In this document: positions 25,901-33,551 of the stretch, one piece after another
Position numbering within the stretch: the stretch's first letter is position 1
Layout of the letters: every line of letters starts with the position of its first letter
Assembly (NCBI GenBank): GCA_013003535.1
Contig: JABDIY010000201.1
Location: forward strand, 1 to 37,119
Direction: 5' to 3'
DNA length: 37,119 nucleotides
From: Acidimicrobiales bacterium
Lineage (GTDB): Bacteria; Actinomycetota; Acidimicrobiia; Acidimicrobiales; SZUA-35
Program-made: the position numbers and the translations under genes
The notes under the pieces: generated by a model
Seen by the model: only the letters and a program-made list of their open reading frames with translations
Database searches by the model: none
What the model was told of the DNA's origin: nothing

Positions 25901-26383
25901 GTCGGAGCTGGTGGGAAGGGTGGAGCTCTTGGCCCCGGCGTCGTCACCCACCAGGGCGATCGCCCCTCCATATCGCGACGTTCCGGCAAACACTGCATGT
26001 CGAATGGCATCGCTGGCCCGATCCAAGCCGGGCGCCTTGCCGTACCAGATACCCAGAACTCCATCACGGTTGAAATCAGGTTGTGCAGCAGCTAGTTGGC
26101 TGCCCATCACTGCGGTGGCGCCCAATTCCTCGTTCACACCCGGTTGACAGATGATCGGAAGATCGGGAACGGTTCGAGCGGCTCGTGCCACCTCCTGGTC
26201 ATAACCGCCAAGAGGCGATCCGGGGTAGCCGGATATGAAGGCGGCGGTGTTCAAGCCGTTGGCCCGGTCGATTCTCAGCTGCTCGATCGGCAGGCGCGCG
26301 AGAGCCTGCACCCCAGTCATCAGAACCCGACCAGCGTCGTTGATGTAGCGATCGGTCAGTTGATACTCGATGACACCCGTCAT
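22931..26383 (-). CDS. Indolepyruvate ferredoxin oxidoreductase, fused subunits
   Basis: 1150 aa. It oxidatively decarboxylates aryl- or branched 2-oxoacids (from Trp, Phe, Tyr transamination) to acyl-CoA, passing electrons to ferredoxin. The order of parts is: an N-terminal pyrimidine-binding/domain I region (FISGYPGSPLGGYDQEV, GVNEELGATAV), the TPP-binding region (YFCSGCPHNHST, GAGIGCHGM, GDGTFFHSG), a Cys-rich cluster (ICEACGDCGEVSNC, then SSCNLDMSCLAGDCP), and the gamma domain (GIGGTGVVTASQIIG, RGLDQTGLSQKAGQVSSDIRL). Fused alpha-gamma forms like this are common in aerobes. The ATG at 26383 is divergent from an Lrp/AsnC gene 62 bp away, which probably regulates it. CAGGCT 6 nt upstream is a possible weak -10. 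Confidence 0.94.
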   Translation of the reverse strand: MTGVIEYQLTDRYINDAGRVLMTGVQALARLPIEQLRIDRANGLNTAAFISGYPGSPLGGYDQEVARAARTVPDLPIICQPGVNEELGATAVMGSQLAAAQPDFNRDGVLGIWYGKAPGLDRASDAIRHAVFAGTSRYGGAIALVGDDAGAKSSTLPTSSDATIYDLHMPLFYPGDVQETVDLGRHAVVLSRLSGLWTSMKIVSAVADGNGTVDLDIGRVVPIIPDLSIPGDPNGEIFVPHPSGRLLTPYTLALEEEFRNTRLVLAERYAVANGLNRVTVNPSDAWIGLVATGHTYHELLEALRRLGLETASQIEAAGIRLIQMQMPLSVDRQNIRRFARGLAEIVVVEEKNPTLEWLVKNALYGGPDQPRVVGKQHEDGRMLMKNYGLLDAGSMVEGLRQRLAPRIGQRLAPAPPPHREKALIPLAVKRTPYFCSGCPHNHSTKVPDGALVGAGIGCHGMVLLMDEEKVGDSAGIGAMGGEGVQWIGMSPFLERDHFIQNLGDGTFFHSGQLAIQASIAAGVNTTYKLLFNGTVAMTGGQSVEGSVGVPEITSMLYAHGAKEILITTDDVEKYKGVELPDGPAGRTKVWDRSRMIEAQEHLAAVQGVTILIHDQACAAQLRRERKRGTLVSPTERVVINHRICEACGDCGEVSNCLSVQPVQTPLGVKTTIDQSSCNLDMSCLAGDCPSFMTVSVDDAERATPTAPIVPSLPDPSMDNNSNSFDVHVVGIGGTGVVTASQIIGTAAMLDGYAVRGLDQTGLSQKAGQVSSDIRLRRNDAAQSNLIGDGGADLILGFDLLAAASPKSLMVGEKGRTVMIASATETPTGSMVGRPDIVYPSLDELRDRVSRSTRPDKNRFVDAGRICNQFFGGTASANIFLIGVAIQAEALPVSPNRIEEAIRLNGVAVETNLAAFAAGRHWVQNSAAYETSAQSGGLEVVVPELSKKLRGRVEGKPDVVALLAADLAGYQDEKYAGRFLDLVDTSASVGGPELVEAVARGYHKLLAYKDEYEVARLLIGPEAEASARAVGGEGAEVTWRLHPPMLKALGMHNKMEIPAKLGVPAMKALAKGKRLRGTRLDPFGRAEVRVVERAMIDEFQSAMLKTLARLERGEIREEEAIRIASLPMAVRGYEDLKLRRAATFREALQAL

Positions 26384-26445
26384 ACGCTGAGCCTGCCATA
26401 CTTACGGAATCTGGGCAATAAGCTCGAACTACATTCGGAGAAACC

Positions 26446-26916
26446 ATGAGTTTCCAGTCACTATCTCAGACAGAGTGCCAAATTGCCACGATACTTCAGT
26501 CAGATGGTCGGACCACGAAACGGGCCTTGGCCGAGCAGATCGGGTTAGCGCCGTCCACCACGCTCGAAAAGGTTCGAGACCTGGAGCAGCGAGGTGTTAT
26601 CGCCGGCTACCACGCCGACATCAATTTGGAAGCGCTCGGTCGGTCCATGCAAGCGTTCGTTTCGATTCGCGTACGCCCCAAGACCGAACCGATCGTGGAG
26701 GCCCTCATCGAGCGATTGTGGGATCTGCCCGAGACCCTCGGGGTCTTCATCGTGAGCGGAGACGACGACATCCTCGTTCACCTCGGTGTGCGCGACACCC
26801 AAGAGCTTCGCCGCATCGTCCTGCAGAACATCGCAAATGCGGAGGGCGTCGTAGATGAAACAACGTCGCTCATCTTCGAATACCGACGGAAGCACGTGGT
26901 GACCGCCACCGAGTAA
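26446..26916 (+). CDS. Lrp/AsnC-family transcriptional regulator
   Basis: 156 aa. An N-terminal winged helix (CQIATILQSDGRTTKRALAEQIGLAPSTTLEKVRDLEQRGVI) precedes a RAM ligand-binding domain (MQAFVSIRVRP, VFIVSGDDDILVHLGVRD). GGAGA stands 5 nt before the ATG, and TACATT at 26430-26435 may be the -10. The usual ligand is an amino acid or 2-oxoacid, and the divergent neighbour degrades aromatic or branched oxoacids; local control of that operon is the natural inference. A short CGAA-CTACA-TTCG repeat (26425-26437) lies in the shared promoter region. Its stop is 4 nt from that of lysS. Confidence 0.92.
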   Translation: MSFQSLSQTECQIATILQSDGRTTKRALAEQIGLAPSTTLEKVRDLEQRGVIAGYHADINLEALGRSMQAFVSIRVRPKTEPIVEALIERLWDLPETLGVFIVSGDDDILVHLGVRDTQELRRIVLQNIANAEGVVDETTSLIFEYRRKHVVTATE

Positions 26917-26920
26917 ACCC

Positions 26921-28333
26921 TCAGTCGAAGACCTCGGGCTTGAGTGTCGGGAAGAGCACAACATCACGGATGGTCTGAACGTCTGCGAGCAGCATGATCA
27001 ATCGATCTATTCCCACCCCCAGACCTCCGGTTGGGGGGAGGCCATAATCGAGCGCTCGGAGGTAATCCTGATCTACGGCCATCGCCTCCTCATCGCCCTC
27101 GGCTTTGTTCTGAGCTTGTTCCTCAAAACGGGCTCTCTGCTCGGCCGGATCGTAGAGTTCGCTGAAAGCATTGCAGAGTTCCCGCCCCGCCACAATGCCC
27201 TCGAATCGCTCCGTGTAGCCAGGCTTGGAGCGATGGTCGCGTGCCAGCGGCGAGACCTCTTTGGGGTAGTCGATCACGAAGATCGGATCCCAGAGGTTGC
27301 CCTCCACGGTCTTTTCATAGAGTTCCAATAACAGCTTGCCGGGACCGTAGAAGTCCTTGACCGGCACGTCGTGTCTGGCACAGGCCTCCCGAAGCTCCGT
27401 GAGGGGCGAATCGAGATCCAGCGTTTCGCCGGTGAACTCGGTGATCAACTCGGTCAGGGTGGCGCGCCGCCACGGTGCGGAGAGATCCAGTTCTCTGCCG
27501 TCGTTGAAAACCGTGGCGGAGCCGGTGAGCTCCACTGCCAGGTGCTCGATTAGTTGTTCGACGAGGGACATGATGTCGCCATAGTCGGCGTAGGCCTGAT
27601 AAAGCTCGAGCATGGTGAACTCGGGATTGTGGCGCGTGCTGATGCCCTCGTTGCGAAACACGCGGGCGATCTCGAAGACCCGTTCCATGCCGCCGACGAT
27701 GAGACGCTTGAGGTACAACTCAGGGGCAATGCGTAGGAAGAATTCTGTGTCGAGGGCGTTGTGATGGGTAGTAAATGGTTTGGCCAGCGCGCCACCGGGG
27801 ATGGGGTGAAATACCGGCGTCTCTACTTCGAGGAAGTCGCGCTCTTCCAGCCATCGCCGCATCAGGCTCAACATTCGGGAGCGCATGACAAAAGCGGCGC
27901 GGGCCTCTGGCGTGACCCATAGATCCACATAGCGCTGCCGGTAGCGCGTTTCAGGATCGCTGATGCCATGGAATTTGTCCGGGAAGGTGCGGTGGGTCTC
28001 GGCGAGCAGTGTCCACTCCTCTACCTTGACGCTCAGTTCCCCTCGTTTGGTCTTCATGATCTCGCCTGTGACACCGATCCAGTCCCCCAGGGAAAGACTC
28101 GTGAAGCCCTCGAAATCTGGTGTCACTTTTGCCGGAGCGAAGAGCTGGATCCGTCCTTCACCGTCCTGGAGTGTTCCGAATGCCAACTTACCCTGGGTTC
28201 GACGCAGCATGAGCCGGCCGGCGATCGTAACTTTCACGCCGGTTTCGGTGCCGTCTTCGATGTGGCCGTACTTTGCCGAGAGCTCAGAGCTCGTGGCCGT
28301 TGGTTCGAAACGAAAAGGGATTTGGGGAGTCAT
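26921..28333 (-). CDS. lysS: Lysine-tRNA ligase, class II
   Basis: 470 aa. An N-terminal OB-fold anticodon-binding domain (VTIAGRLMLRRTQGKLAFGTLQDGEGRIQLF) precedes the class II catalytic core. Motif 1 region VMRSRMLSLMRRWLEERDFLEVETPVF, motif 2 FRNEGISTRHNPEFTMLE and motif 3 GLGVGIDRLIMLL are all visible. It charges tRNA-Lys with lysine in the cytoplasm. It is somewhat shorter than the usual 490-510 aa because the N-terminal extension is small. It is last in the long minus-strand run, 45 nt after nadC, with no clear Shine-Dalgarno at ATG 28333. Confidence 0.97.
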   Translation of the reverse strand: MTPQIPFRFEPTATSSELSAKYGHIEDGTETGVKVTIAGRLMLRRTQGKLAFGTLQDGEGRIQLFAPAKVTPDFEGFTSLSLGDWIGVTGEIMKTKRGELSVKVEEWTLLAETHRTFPDKFHGISDPETRYRQRYVDLWVTPEARAAFVMRSRMLSLMRRWLEERDFLEVETPVFHPIPGGALAKPFTTHHNALDTEFFLRIAPELYLKRLIVGGMERVFEIARVFRNEGISTRHNPEFTMLELYQAYADYGDIMSLVEQLIEHLAVELTGSATVFNDGRELDLSAPWRRATLTELITEFTGETLDLDSPLTELREACARHDVPVKDFYGPGKLLLELYEKTVEGNLWDPIFVIDYPKEVSPLARDHRSKPGYTERFEGIVAGRELCNAFSELYDPAEQRARFEEQAQNKAEGDEEAMAVDQDYLRALDYGLPPTGGLGVGIDRLIMLLADVQTIRDVVLFPTLKPEVFD

Positions 28334-28378
28334 GAACTTGGTTGGTGCAATCTGGGAGAAGAGTGAAGGACGAAAGGT

Positions 28379-29251
28379 TCAGCTGTTTGGTCGGACGTCA
28401 AGTCCGATGTCGAGGACCCCGGCCGAATTGGTCAACGAACCGGAGGAGACGAGGTCAACGCCGGTGTCTGCATAGGCGTCCAACGTGGAGAGACTGATGC
28501 CCCCGCTGGCTTCGAGAAGCGGACGACGGGCGCTGTTGTCGATGGCCCACTGATGAACCTTGGCAACCAATGGCTTCAGGTCTGCAGGCGAGAAGTTGTC
28601 GAGCAGAATGATGTCGGCACCGGCCTCCATCGCTTGAAACATCTGCTCTTCTCGATCGACTTCAACATGGACGGTGCGGCCCGGCCACACTCGCCTGGCC
28701 TTTTTCACGGCTTCGCTGATCGACATACCCACGAGGTGGTTGTCTTTGAGCATGAGCCAATCGCTCAGGTTGCCGCGATGATTTGCGGCTCCGCCCGCTC
28801 GAACCGCGGCCTTCTGAAGGCTGCGGTAGCCGGGCGTGGTCTTGCGGGTATCCCACACGATCACCCGGCCGGCCGCAAGATCGACCCACTGGGCGGCATT
28901 GGTGGCGATACCGCTCAGGGCGCTCAAGAAGTTGAGGGCGGTACGTTCGGCAGTAAGAAGAGTGGCGAAAGGTCCGGTTGCGACGCCGAGCACCTCACCG
29001 GCGACGATCCGATCGCCGTCGTTCTTATTCCATTGGATTCTGAGAGCGGGGTCGACCGCGGCAAATGTTTCTTGAACGCACGCACAGCCCGCCAGAACGC
29101 CGGGCTGGCGCGCATTGAACTCGGCGGTGGCCATCAGCTGGGGATCGAGTAACGAGGAGGTGAGATCACCAAGGGGAGTCAGATCCTCTGCCAATGCCAT
29201 GGCCACCAGGGCTCTCACGTCGGCAATTGGCGCCTGCAGATCGGTCCTCAC
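28379..29251 (-). CDS. nadC: Nicotinate-nucleotide pyrophosphorylase (quinolinate phosphoribosyltransferase)
   Basis: 290 aa. It converts quinolinate and PRPP to nicotinate mononucleotide, CO2 and PPi in de novo NAD synthesis. Motifs: EDLTPLGDLTSSLL, ERTALNFLSALSGIAT, VWDTRKTTPGYRSLQKAAV, MLKDNHLVGMSI, VHVEVDREEQ, IILLDNFSPADL and LEASGGISLSTLDAYADTGVDLVSSG. The start is GTG 29251, with TACGAT 6 nt upstream. nadB, which acts two steps earlier, is in the same gene run but separated by nei and a transporter gene; nadA is not in the window. Confidence 0.96.
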   Translation of the reverse strand: MRTDLQAPIADVRALVAMALAEDLTPLGDLTSSLLDPQLMATAEFNARQPGVLAGCACVQETFAAVDPALRIQWNKNDGDRIVAGEVLGVATGPFATLLTAERTALNFLSALSGIATNAAQWVDLAAGRVIVWDTRKTTPGYRSLQKAAVRAGGAANHRGNLSDWLMLKDNHLVGMSISEAVKKARRVWPGRTVHVEVDREEQMFQAMEAGADIILLDNFSPADLKPLVAKVHQWAIDNSARRPLLEASGGISLSTLDAYADTGVDLVSSGSLTNSAGVLDIGLDVRPNS

Positions 29252-29257
29252 CCGCCC

Positions 29258-29263
29258 ATCGTA
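29258..29263 (-). promoter_or_regulatory. -10 box of nadC
   Basis: TACGAT on the minus strand, 6 nt before the GTG at 29251; implies an internal leaderless promoter within the run. Confidence 0.45.
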
Positions 29264-29292
29264 GAGGTCAGCCGCCCGTCTAACGGACTATT

Positions 29293-30195
29293 TCAGCCCT
29301 GGGCGACGGCCACGGCGATCGGAACGGTGACGAGCGCGGCGGCTGTCAATGTCACCAAGCTGCTGGTGACCCGGCGGGGCACGAGATCGTGCTCAACGGC
29401 CACCAGCATGGTGAATACAGCAGGCGGCATCGACGCTTGGAGGAGCACGACTCCCTGATCGGTACCGGTCAGACCGAGCGCGGCCGCTGCGAACCAACCG
29501 ACCAACGGGGCGACCACGAGTTTGGCTGGAGCACTGGCAATCACACCTTGCTCGGGCCTTCGCACATCTACTTCTCGTAGCTGCAAACCCAGGGTCAGGA
29601 GCATCACCGGAATCAGGGCGCCCGCCACCAGCGTGACCGGGCGATCTAGCCACTGGGGAATGGAAACGTCGAGTGTGTTCACCGGAAGAGCCGCAATTGC
29701 ACCAAGCGCCAAAGGCGTGGTGATCGCGGTGATCAAAGCCCGACCGCTGAAACCCAAACGAGACGACGCCAGCGAAACCGCCGCCAAAACGCCCAGCGTG
29801 TTGACCACCACCATCACCACACTGGCCTCAGCCCGTACTTGTTCGCCGAGAGCAAAGACACAGATGGCAATGCCGGTATTGCCAACATTTCCATACGTTG
29901 AGGAAACGACATCCGCCGAGACATTTTCGAACCCGTTACCGAGCGCCATCGAGATGATCGCTCCCACGAGTCCGGCAGCAGCGAAGGCTGCGACCGAAGC
30001 CATCGACAGGTTCAACACTGTCTCTGCTGGGAGATCGGCGTCGGCGAGACTGTCGAACATGAAAGCAGGGCCGAGAATCCAATACGCCAGCTTCGACAGC
30101 GTCCGGACCTCGAGACCAAGGCGAGGTCCAACCAACGCCCCAATCGCCACGATGAGAACCACCGGCCCCATGACAGAGACGAGGATGTTGAACAC
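29293..30195 (-). CDS. AEC (auxin efflux carrier) family transporter
   Basis: 300 aa, almost wholly hydrophobic, with about ten predicted transmembrane segments in two halves. The family's mid-protein segment STYGNVGNTGIAICVFALG (first half) and LQASMPPAVFTMLVAVEHDL (second half) are recognisable. Bacterial members move small organic acids such as malate or malonate, or other anions; the substrate here is unknown. The start is GTG 30195, with TATCGT 6 nt upstream. The position between nei and nadC does not identify a cargo, although a link to NAD precursors or dicarboxylates is possible. Confidence 0.88.
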   Translation of the reverse strand: MFNILVSVMGPVVLIVAIGALVGPRLGLEVRTLSKLAYWILGPAFMFDSLADADLPAETVLNLSMASVAAFAAAGLVGAIISMALGNGFENVSADVVSSTYGNVGNTGIAICVFALGEQVRAEASVVMVVVNTLGVLAAVSLASSRLGFSGRALITAITTPLALGAIAALPVNTLDVSIPQWLDRPVTLVAGALIPVMLLTLGLQLREVDVRRPEQGVIASAPAKLVVAPLVGWFAAAALGLTGTDQGVVLLQASMPPAVFTMLVAVEHDLVPRRVTSSLVTLTAAALVTVPIAVAVAQG

Positions 30196-30201
30196 CCCGA
30201 G

Positions 30202-30207
30202 ACGATA
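30202..30207 (-). promoter_or_regulatory. -10 box of the AEC transporter gene
   Basis: TATCGT on the minus strand, 6 nt before the GTG at 30195. Confidence 0.45.
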
Positions 30208-30273
30208 GCCACGAACGCTTTGGCTCCTCCGCCCGTCACGGGATATGGGAGCTCCACGGGGTTTGGCGCCGGG

Positions 30274-31077
30274 CTACTTCTGGTCGGTGGGGCACCACCA
30301 GACGTTGCGGCCGTCGATATTGGCCCGCCGGATCGGTTCACCGCACCGGCGGCACGGCTGTCCCATCCGCTTGTAGCAGTAGGTTCGTTCGCCGGCTTTG
30401 ATATCGCTTCGCCTCGTCCTGCCGACGTCGACCGGTTCGGTAGTTACGATTCGGCCGGACTTCTCTCCCCGGGTCAGCTGCCGCACCGCCTCTGCCCAAA
30501 GTGCCGAAAGATGGGAGCGCGGAACATTTCTTGCCGGCGTGAACGGATCCAGGCCGATGAGAAAGAGCAGCTCGCTGCGGTAGACGTTGCCGATTCCGGC
30601 GATGACTTTTTGATCCATGATGGCGGCGCCGATCGGCGCGGAACGACGGGCAAGGCGGCCGGCGAGCTTGTCTACAGGATCATCTCGGTGCTTCAAAAGC
30701 GGGTCAGGCCCAAGGCGATCACGGATCGTCTGCATCTGTTCAGGGCCGATCACCTCGCACGTGGTGGGACCGGCCAGGTGCAATCGATGGGTCTCGGTCC
30801 ACATGAGCCAACGGCAGTTTGGGGACGGTTCGGCGGCTGGTAGTGCCTCTAATCTGAATTTGCCGAAGAGACCGAGGTGAATGTGGACAACGTCACCGGA
30901 TACGAAGTCGTAAAAGAGATGTTTGCCGTTGGCATGGATTCGCCTCAGTTCCACGCCGTTTACCCGAGCTGCTCCGTCGGCGAAACGCCCCTGCGGCGAG
31001 GAGCTCTGGATCACCGCGCCCCTGAACTTCGTGTTCTGGAGTCGAGCAGCTCGGTGGATCGTGTGACCTTCAGGCAC
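30274..31077 (-). CDS. nei: Fpg/Nei-family DNA glycosylase (endonuclease VIII-like)
   Basis: 267 aa. It removes oxidised bases and nicks the abasic site. Once the initiator Met is removed the chain begins PEGHTIHR, giving the catalytic Pro and Glu and the TIHR context of Nei-type enzymes. NGKHLFYDF supplies the conserved Lys. The H2TH region is KVIAGIGNVYRSELLFLIGLDPFTPA. The C-terminal zinc finger reads C-x2-C (QPCRRC) and then WWCPTDQ: the fourth ligand position, usually Cys, is Asp. GTG 31077 overlaps the nadB stop by 8 bp, so translation is probably coupled. Confidence 0.92.
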   Translation of the reverse strand: MPEGHTIHRAARLQNTKFRGAVIQSSSPQGRFADGAARVNGVELRRIHANGKHLFYDFVSGDVVHIHLGLFGKFRLEALPAAEPSPNCRWLMWTETHRLHLAGPTTCEVIGPEQMQTIRDRLGPDPLLKHRDDPVDKLAGRLARRSAPIGAAIMDQKVIAGIGNVYRSELLFLIGLDPFTPARNVPRSHLSALWAEAVRQLTRGEKSGRIVTTEPVDVGRTRRSDIKAGERTYCYKRMGQPCRRCGEPIRRANIDGRNVWWCPTDQK

Positions 31078-32647
31078 GAACCATCACCTGGCGGAGCATC
31101 CAGTCATCAGAAGTCTCAGGGAAATCCTCCCGCGTATGGGCACCCCGACTTTCGGTTCGATTCGCCGCCGCCGAAACCACCGCCCGGCCCATGATGATCA
31201 AGTTACGAATCTCCAGCCATGCCGGATCACTATCGGCGGCCGGCACGTGGCCCATCAACTCCTCCAGCGCCGCAGCCGTCTCCGCCAATGAGCTGGCATC
31301 CCGGAGAACCCCGGCGCCACGGGTCATCGCCGCCTGCACCTTTCCCCGAAGCGCAACGGGGTCGGTGTCGACCGACCCCCAAACCGGCAACGGCGGCGGA
31401 TCGAGCCGGGCGCCCCGCACGCGGGCGTCGTGTGGGGTCAGAACTGTGCGCATGGCGCCGCTGGGTTGAGCGGGCACGCCGCCAGCAGCGATCGCGTCGA
31501 CGGCTCGAGGGCCGAACACCATGCCTTCAAGGAGTGAGTTGGACGCCAATCGGTTCGCTCCGTGGACCCCCGAACAGGCCACCTCCCCGGCTGCCCAGAG
31601 TCCTGGCACGGTAGTGGCCCCACGCATATCGGTGATTACACCGCCGCAGGTGTAGTGGGCGGCGGGCGCGATCGGGAGCAAATCGGTTCTGGCATCGAGA
31701 CCAACGATCTCGAGCGATCGATGAATCGTAGGGAATCGGATGGCGAAGTCCTCAAGACCGGTGGCGTCGAGATACAGGTGCTCAACGCCCTGTTGGAGCA
31801 TCGTCCGCATCATGGCTCTGCTGACCACATCGCGCGGCTGCAACTCATCGACGAAGCGATCTCCGTTGGTATCCCGAAGTAGTGCCCCATGGCCTCGCAG
31901 CGCCTCGGAGAGCAGTGGCCGAGGCATTGCCTCGTGATGAAGGGCTGTTGGATGAAACTGCACGAACTCCACGTCTCCGAGCGCCGCTCCAACACTGAGG
32001 GCCATGGCGATTCCGTCACCCGTTGCCTCTACCGGGTTTGTGGTGACCGAATAGAGCTGGCCGGCACCGCCGGCGGCCAGCAGCACATTCTTCGCCTCCA
32101 TTTCAAAGAGCGCCCCACTGCTGTTTTGATACCGGACCCCGACGCAACGGTCATTGTCCATCAGTAATGAGTCGGCAAATGCGTGCTCCACCAACGACGC
32201 CGCAGTGTCATGGACTGCTACCACAAGGGCTCGTTCGATCTCGGCTCCTGTGGCATCACCCCGGGAGTGCAAAATTCGAGCTTCGCTGTGACCCCCTTCG
32301 CGAGCCTTCAGGTAATCACCCTCGACGTTCCGATCAAAGATCGCCCCCATGGCGATGAGCTCACTGACTCGGCGGGGGCCCTCGTCCACCAGAACCCTGA
32401 CTGCGTCGATATCGCAGAGCCCAGCGCCCGCAGCAAGGGTGTCGGCGAGGTGCAGGTCGGTTGAATCCGGGTCATCGGTTCCGCCGAGCACCGCCGCAAC
32501 TCCCCCTTGGGCCCAACGAGTAGTTGTCTGATGCAGTTGGCCTTTGGTGATGACGCCGACCCGCAATCGATGCGCACTGGAGGCACGAACGGCTGCAGAT
32601 AAGCCGGAAACGCCACTTCCGATAACGAGGAGATCAAGAGCTGCCAT
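31070..32647 (-). CDS. nadB: L-aspartate oxidase
   Basis: 525 aa FAD enzyme that oxidises L-aspartate to iminoaspartate, the first step of de novo NAD synthesis. Visible: the N-terminal dinucleotide fold VIGSGVSGLSAAVRA, TRWAQGGVAAVL, the flavin/active-site segments REGGHSEARILHSRGDATG and FVQFHPTAL, APAAHYTCGGV, and GLWAAGEVACSGVHGANRLASNSLLEGMVFG. The C-terminal helical domain is complete. ATG 32647 gives the family N-terminus (MAALDLLVIGSG). It follows folK by 56 nt and its stop overlaps the nei start. Confidence 0.96.
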   Translation of the reverse strand: MAALDLLVIGSGVSGLSAAVRASSAHRLRVGVITKGQLHQTTTRWAQGGVAAVLGGTDDPDSTDLHLADTLAAGAGLCDIDAVRVLVDEGPRRVSELIAMGAIFDRNVEGDYLKAREGGHSEARILHSRGDATGAEIERALVVAVHDTAASLVEHAFADSLLMDNDRCVGVRYQNSSGALFEMEAKNVLLAAGGAGQLYSVTTNPVEATGDGIAMALSVGAALGDVEFVQFHPTALHHEAMPRPLLSEALRGHGALLRDTNGDRFVDELQPRDVVSRAMMRTMLQQGVEHLYLDATGLEDFAIRFPTIHRSLEIVGLDARTDLLPIAPAAHYTCGGVITDMRGATTVPGLWAAGEVACSGVHGANRLASNSLLEGMVFGPRAVDAIAAGGVPAQPSGAMRTVLTPHDARVRGARLDPPPLPVWGSVDTDPVALRGKVQAAMTRGAGVLRDASSLAETAAALEELMGHVPAADSDPAWLEIRNLIIMGRAVVSAAANRTESRGAHTREDFPETSDDWMLRQVMVRA

Positions 32648-32703
32648 GTGGTGCGTGTGCTTTCGGTGGCGGATGAAGCAAGGGTTCGACGAGAGAGTGT
32701 GCC

Positions 32704-33171
32704 CTACAACGGGCCCCGCGCGCGCACCCGGCCGATTGCGTTGGCCGGTTCATAGCCGGGCATCTCCAGATCCGGGTCGAGATCGAGAAGTGGTCGCATC
32801 ACAAAGTTTCGCTCGTGGGCCCGCGGATGGGGAACACTGAGGACGGGGTCACCGGATTGGTAGCCATCGATCCAGACGACATCTACATCCAAGGTTCGGG
32901 GACCCCATCGAATCTCGCGCACTCGGTCGGCGGCAGCCTCCAGCTCTTGGCAAAGCGCCAGAAGCTGCTCTGGGGTGCGGACGGTGTTCACCTCGACAAC
33001 GATGTTCAGAAACTTCCCTTGCTCGGGCCCGCCGACCGGTTCGGTCTCATACACCGGACTGACCGCTACGACGTCGTCGATCGCCCCGACTGCAGCACGG
33101 AGGAAGCTCTGGCTCTCCCCGAGGTTCGAGCCCATCGCCAGGAACGCACGCGTCCTGGCAACCGGCTTCAC
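32704..33171 (-). CDS. folK: 2-amino-4-hydroxy-6-hydroxymethyldihydropteridine pyrophosphokinase
   Basis: 155 aa. It transfers pyrophosphate from ATP to hydroxymethyldihydropterin, the step between FolB and FolP. Motifs: AFLAMGSNLGE, SPVYETEPVGGPEQGKFLNIVVEV, REIRWGPRTLDVDVVWIDG and PHPRAHERNFVMRPLLDLDPDL. GTG 33171 overlaps the folB stop as GTGA (4 bp), so it is translationally coupled. It is the last folate gene in the run. Confidence 0.96.
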   Translation of the reverse strand: MKPVARTRAFLAMGSNLGESQSFLRAAVGAIDDVVAVSPVYETEPVGGPEQGKFLNIVVEVNTVRTPEQLLALCQELEAAADRVREIRWGPRTLDVDVVWIDGYQSGDPVLSVPHPRAHERNFVMRPLLDLDPDLEMPGYEPANAIGRVRARGPL

Positions 33172-33551
33172 TGCCGTTCCCGCCGAATGCGAACCCCGGT
33201 GCTGGATACCTGCTGGGGAACCGGGGGGCGAAGCTTGTGCACGGTGACCTCAACCGCATTGACGAGTTTGTTTTCCATGATGATCTCGGCGGCGCGTCCA
33301 GCCAGGCGCTCGAGGAGGTCGAACCGCTCGGACCCCAAGAGCGAGGCGAGGTCGTCGATCACGGTCCCATAGTTGACGGTGTCACTGAGGTCATCGGTCT
33401 TCGAGGAGGGACCTAGGTCTACGTCGAGGTTGAGGTCGAATCGGAAAGGTTGTCGGCGGACCTTCTCCTCAGGGAGAACACCACACAGCAATACCATCTC
33501 GAAGCCCCGGATCTCGATCCGATCCAAAGAGTTGTGGTCCCCGGTCCCCAT
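33168..33551 (-). CDS. folB: Dihydroneopterin aldolase
   Basis: 127 aa. It converts dihydroneopterin to hydroxymethyldihydropterin. Motifs: RIEIRGFEMVLLCGVLPEEK, QPFRFDLNLDVDL, DLSDTVNYGTV, FDLLERLAGRAAEII and VHKLRPPVP. Its ATG overlaps the stop of the upstream 173-aa gene by one base (TGATG). Its own stop overlaps the folK start by 4 bp. Confidence 0.95.
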   Translation of the reverse strand: MGTGDHNSLDRIEIRGFEMVLLCGVLPEEKVRRQPFRFDLNLDVDLGPSSKTDDLSDTVNYGTVIDDLASLLGSERFDLLERLAGRAAEIIMENKLVNAVEVTVHKLRPPVPQQVSSTGVRIRRERQ

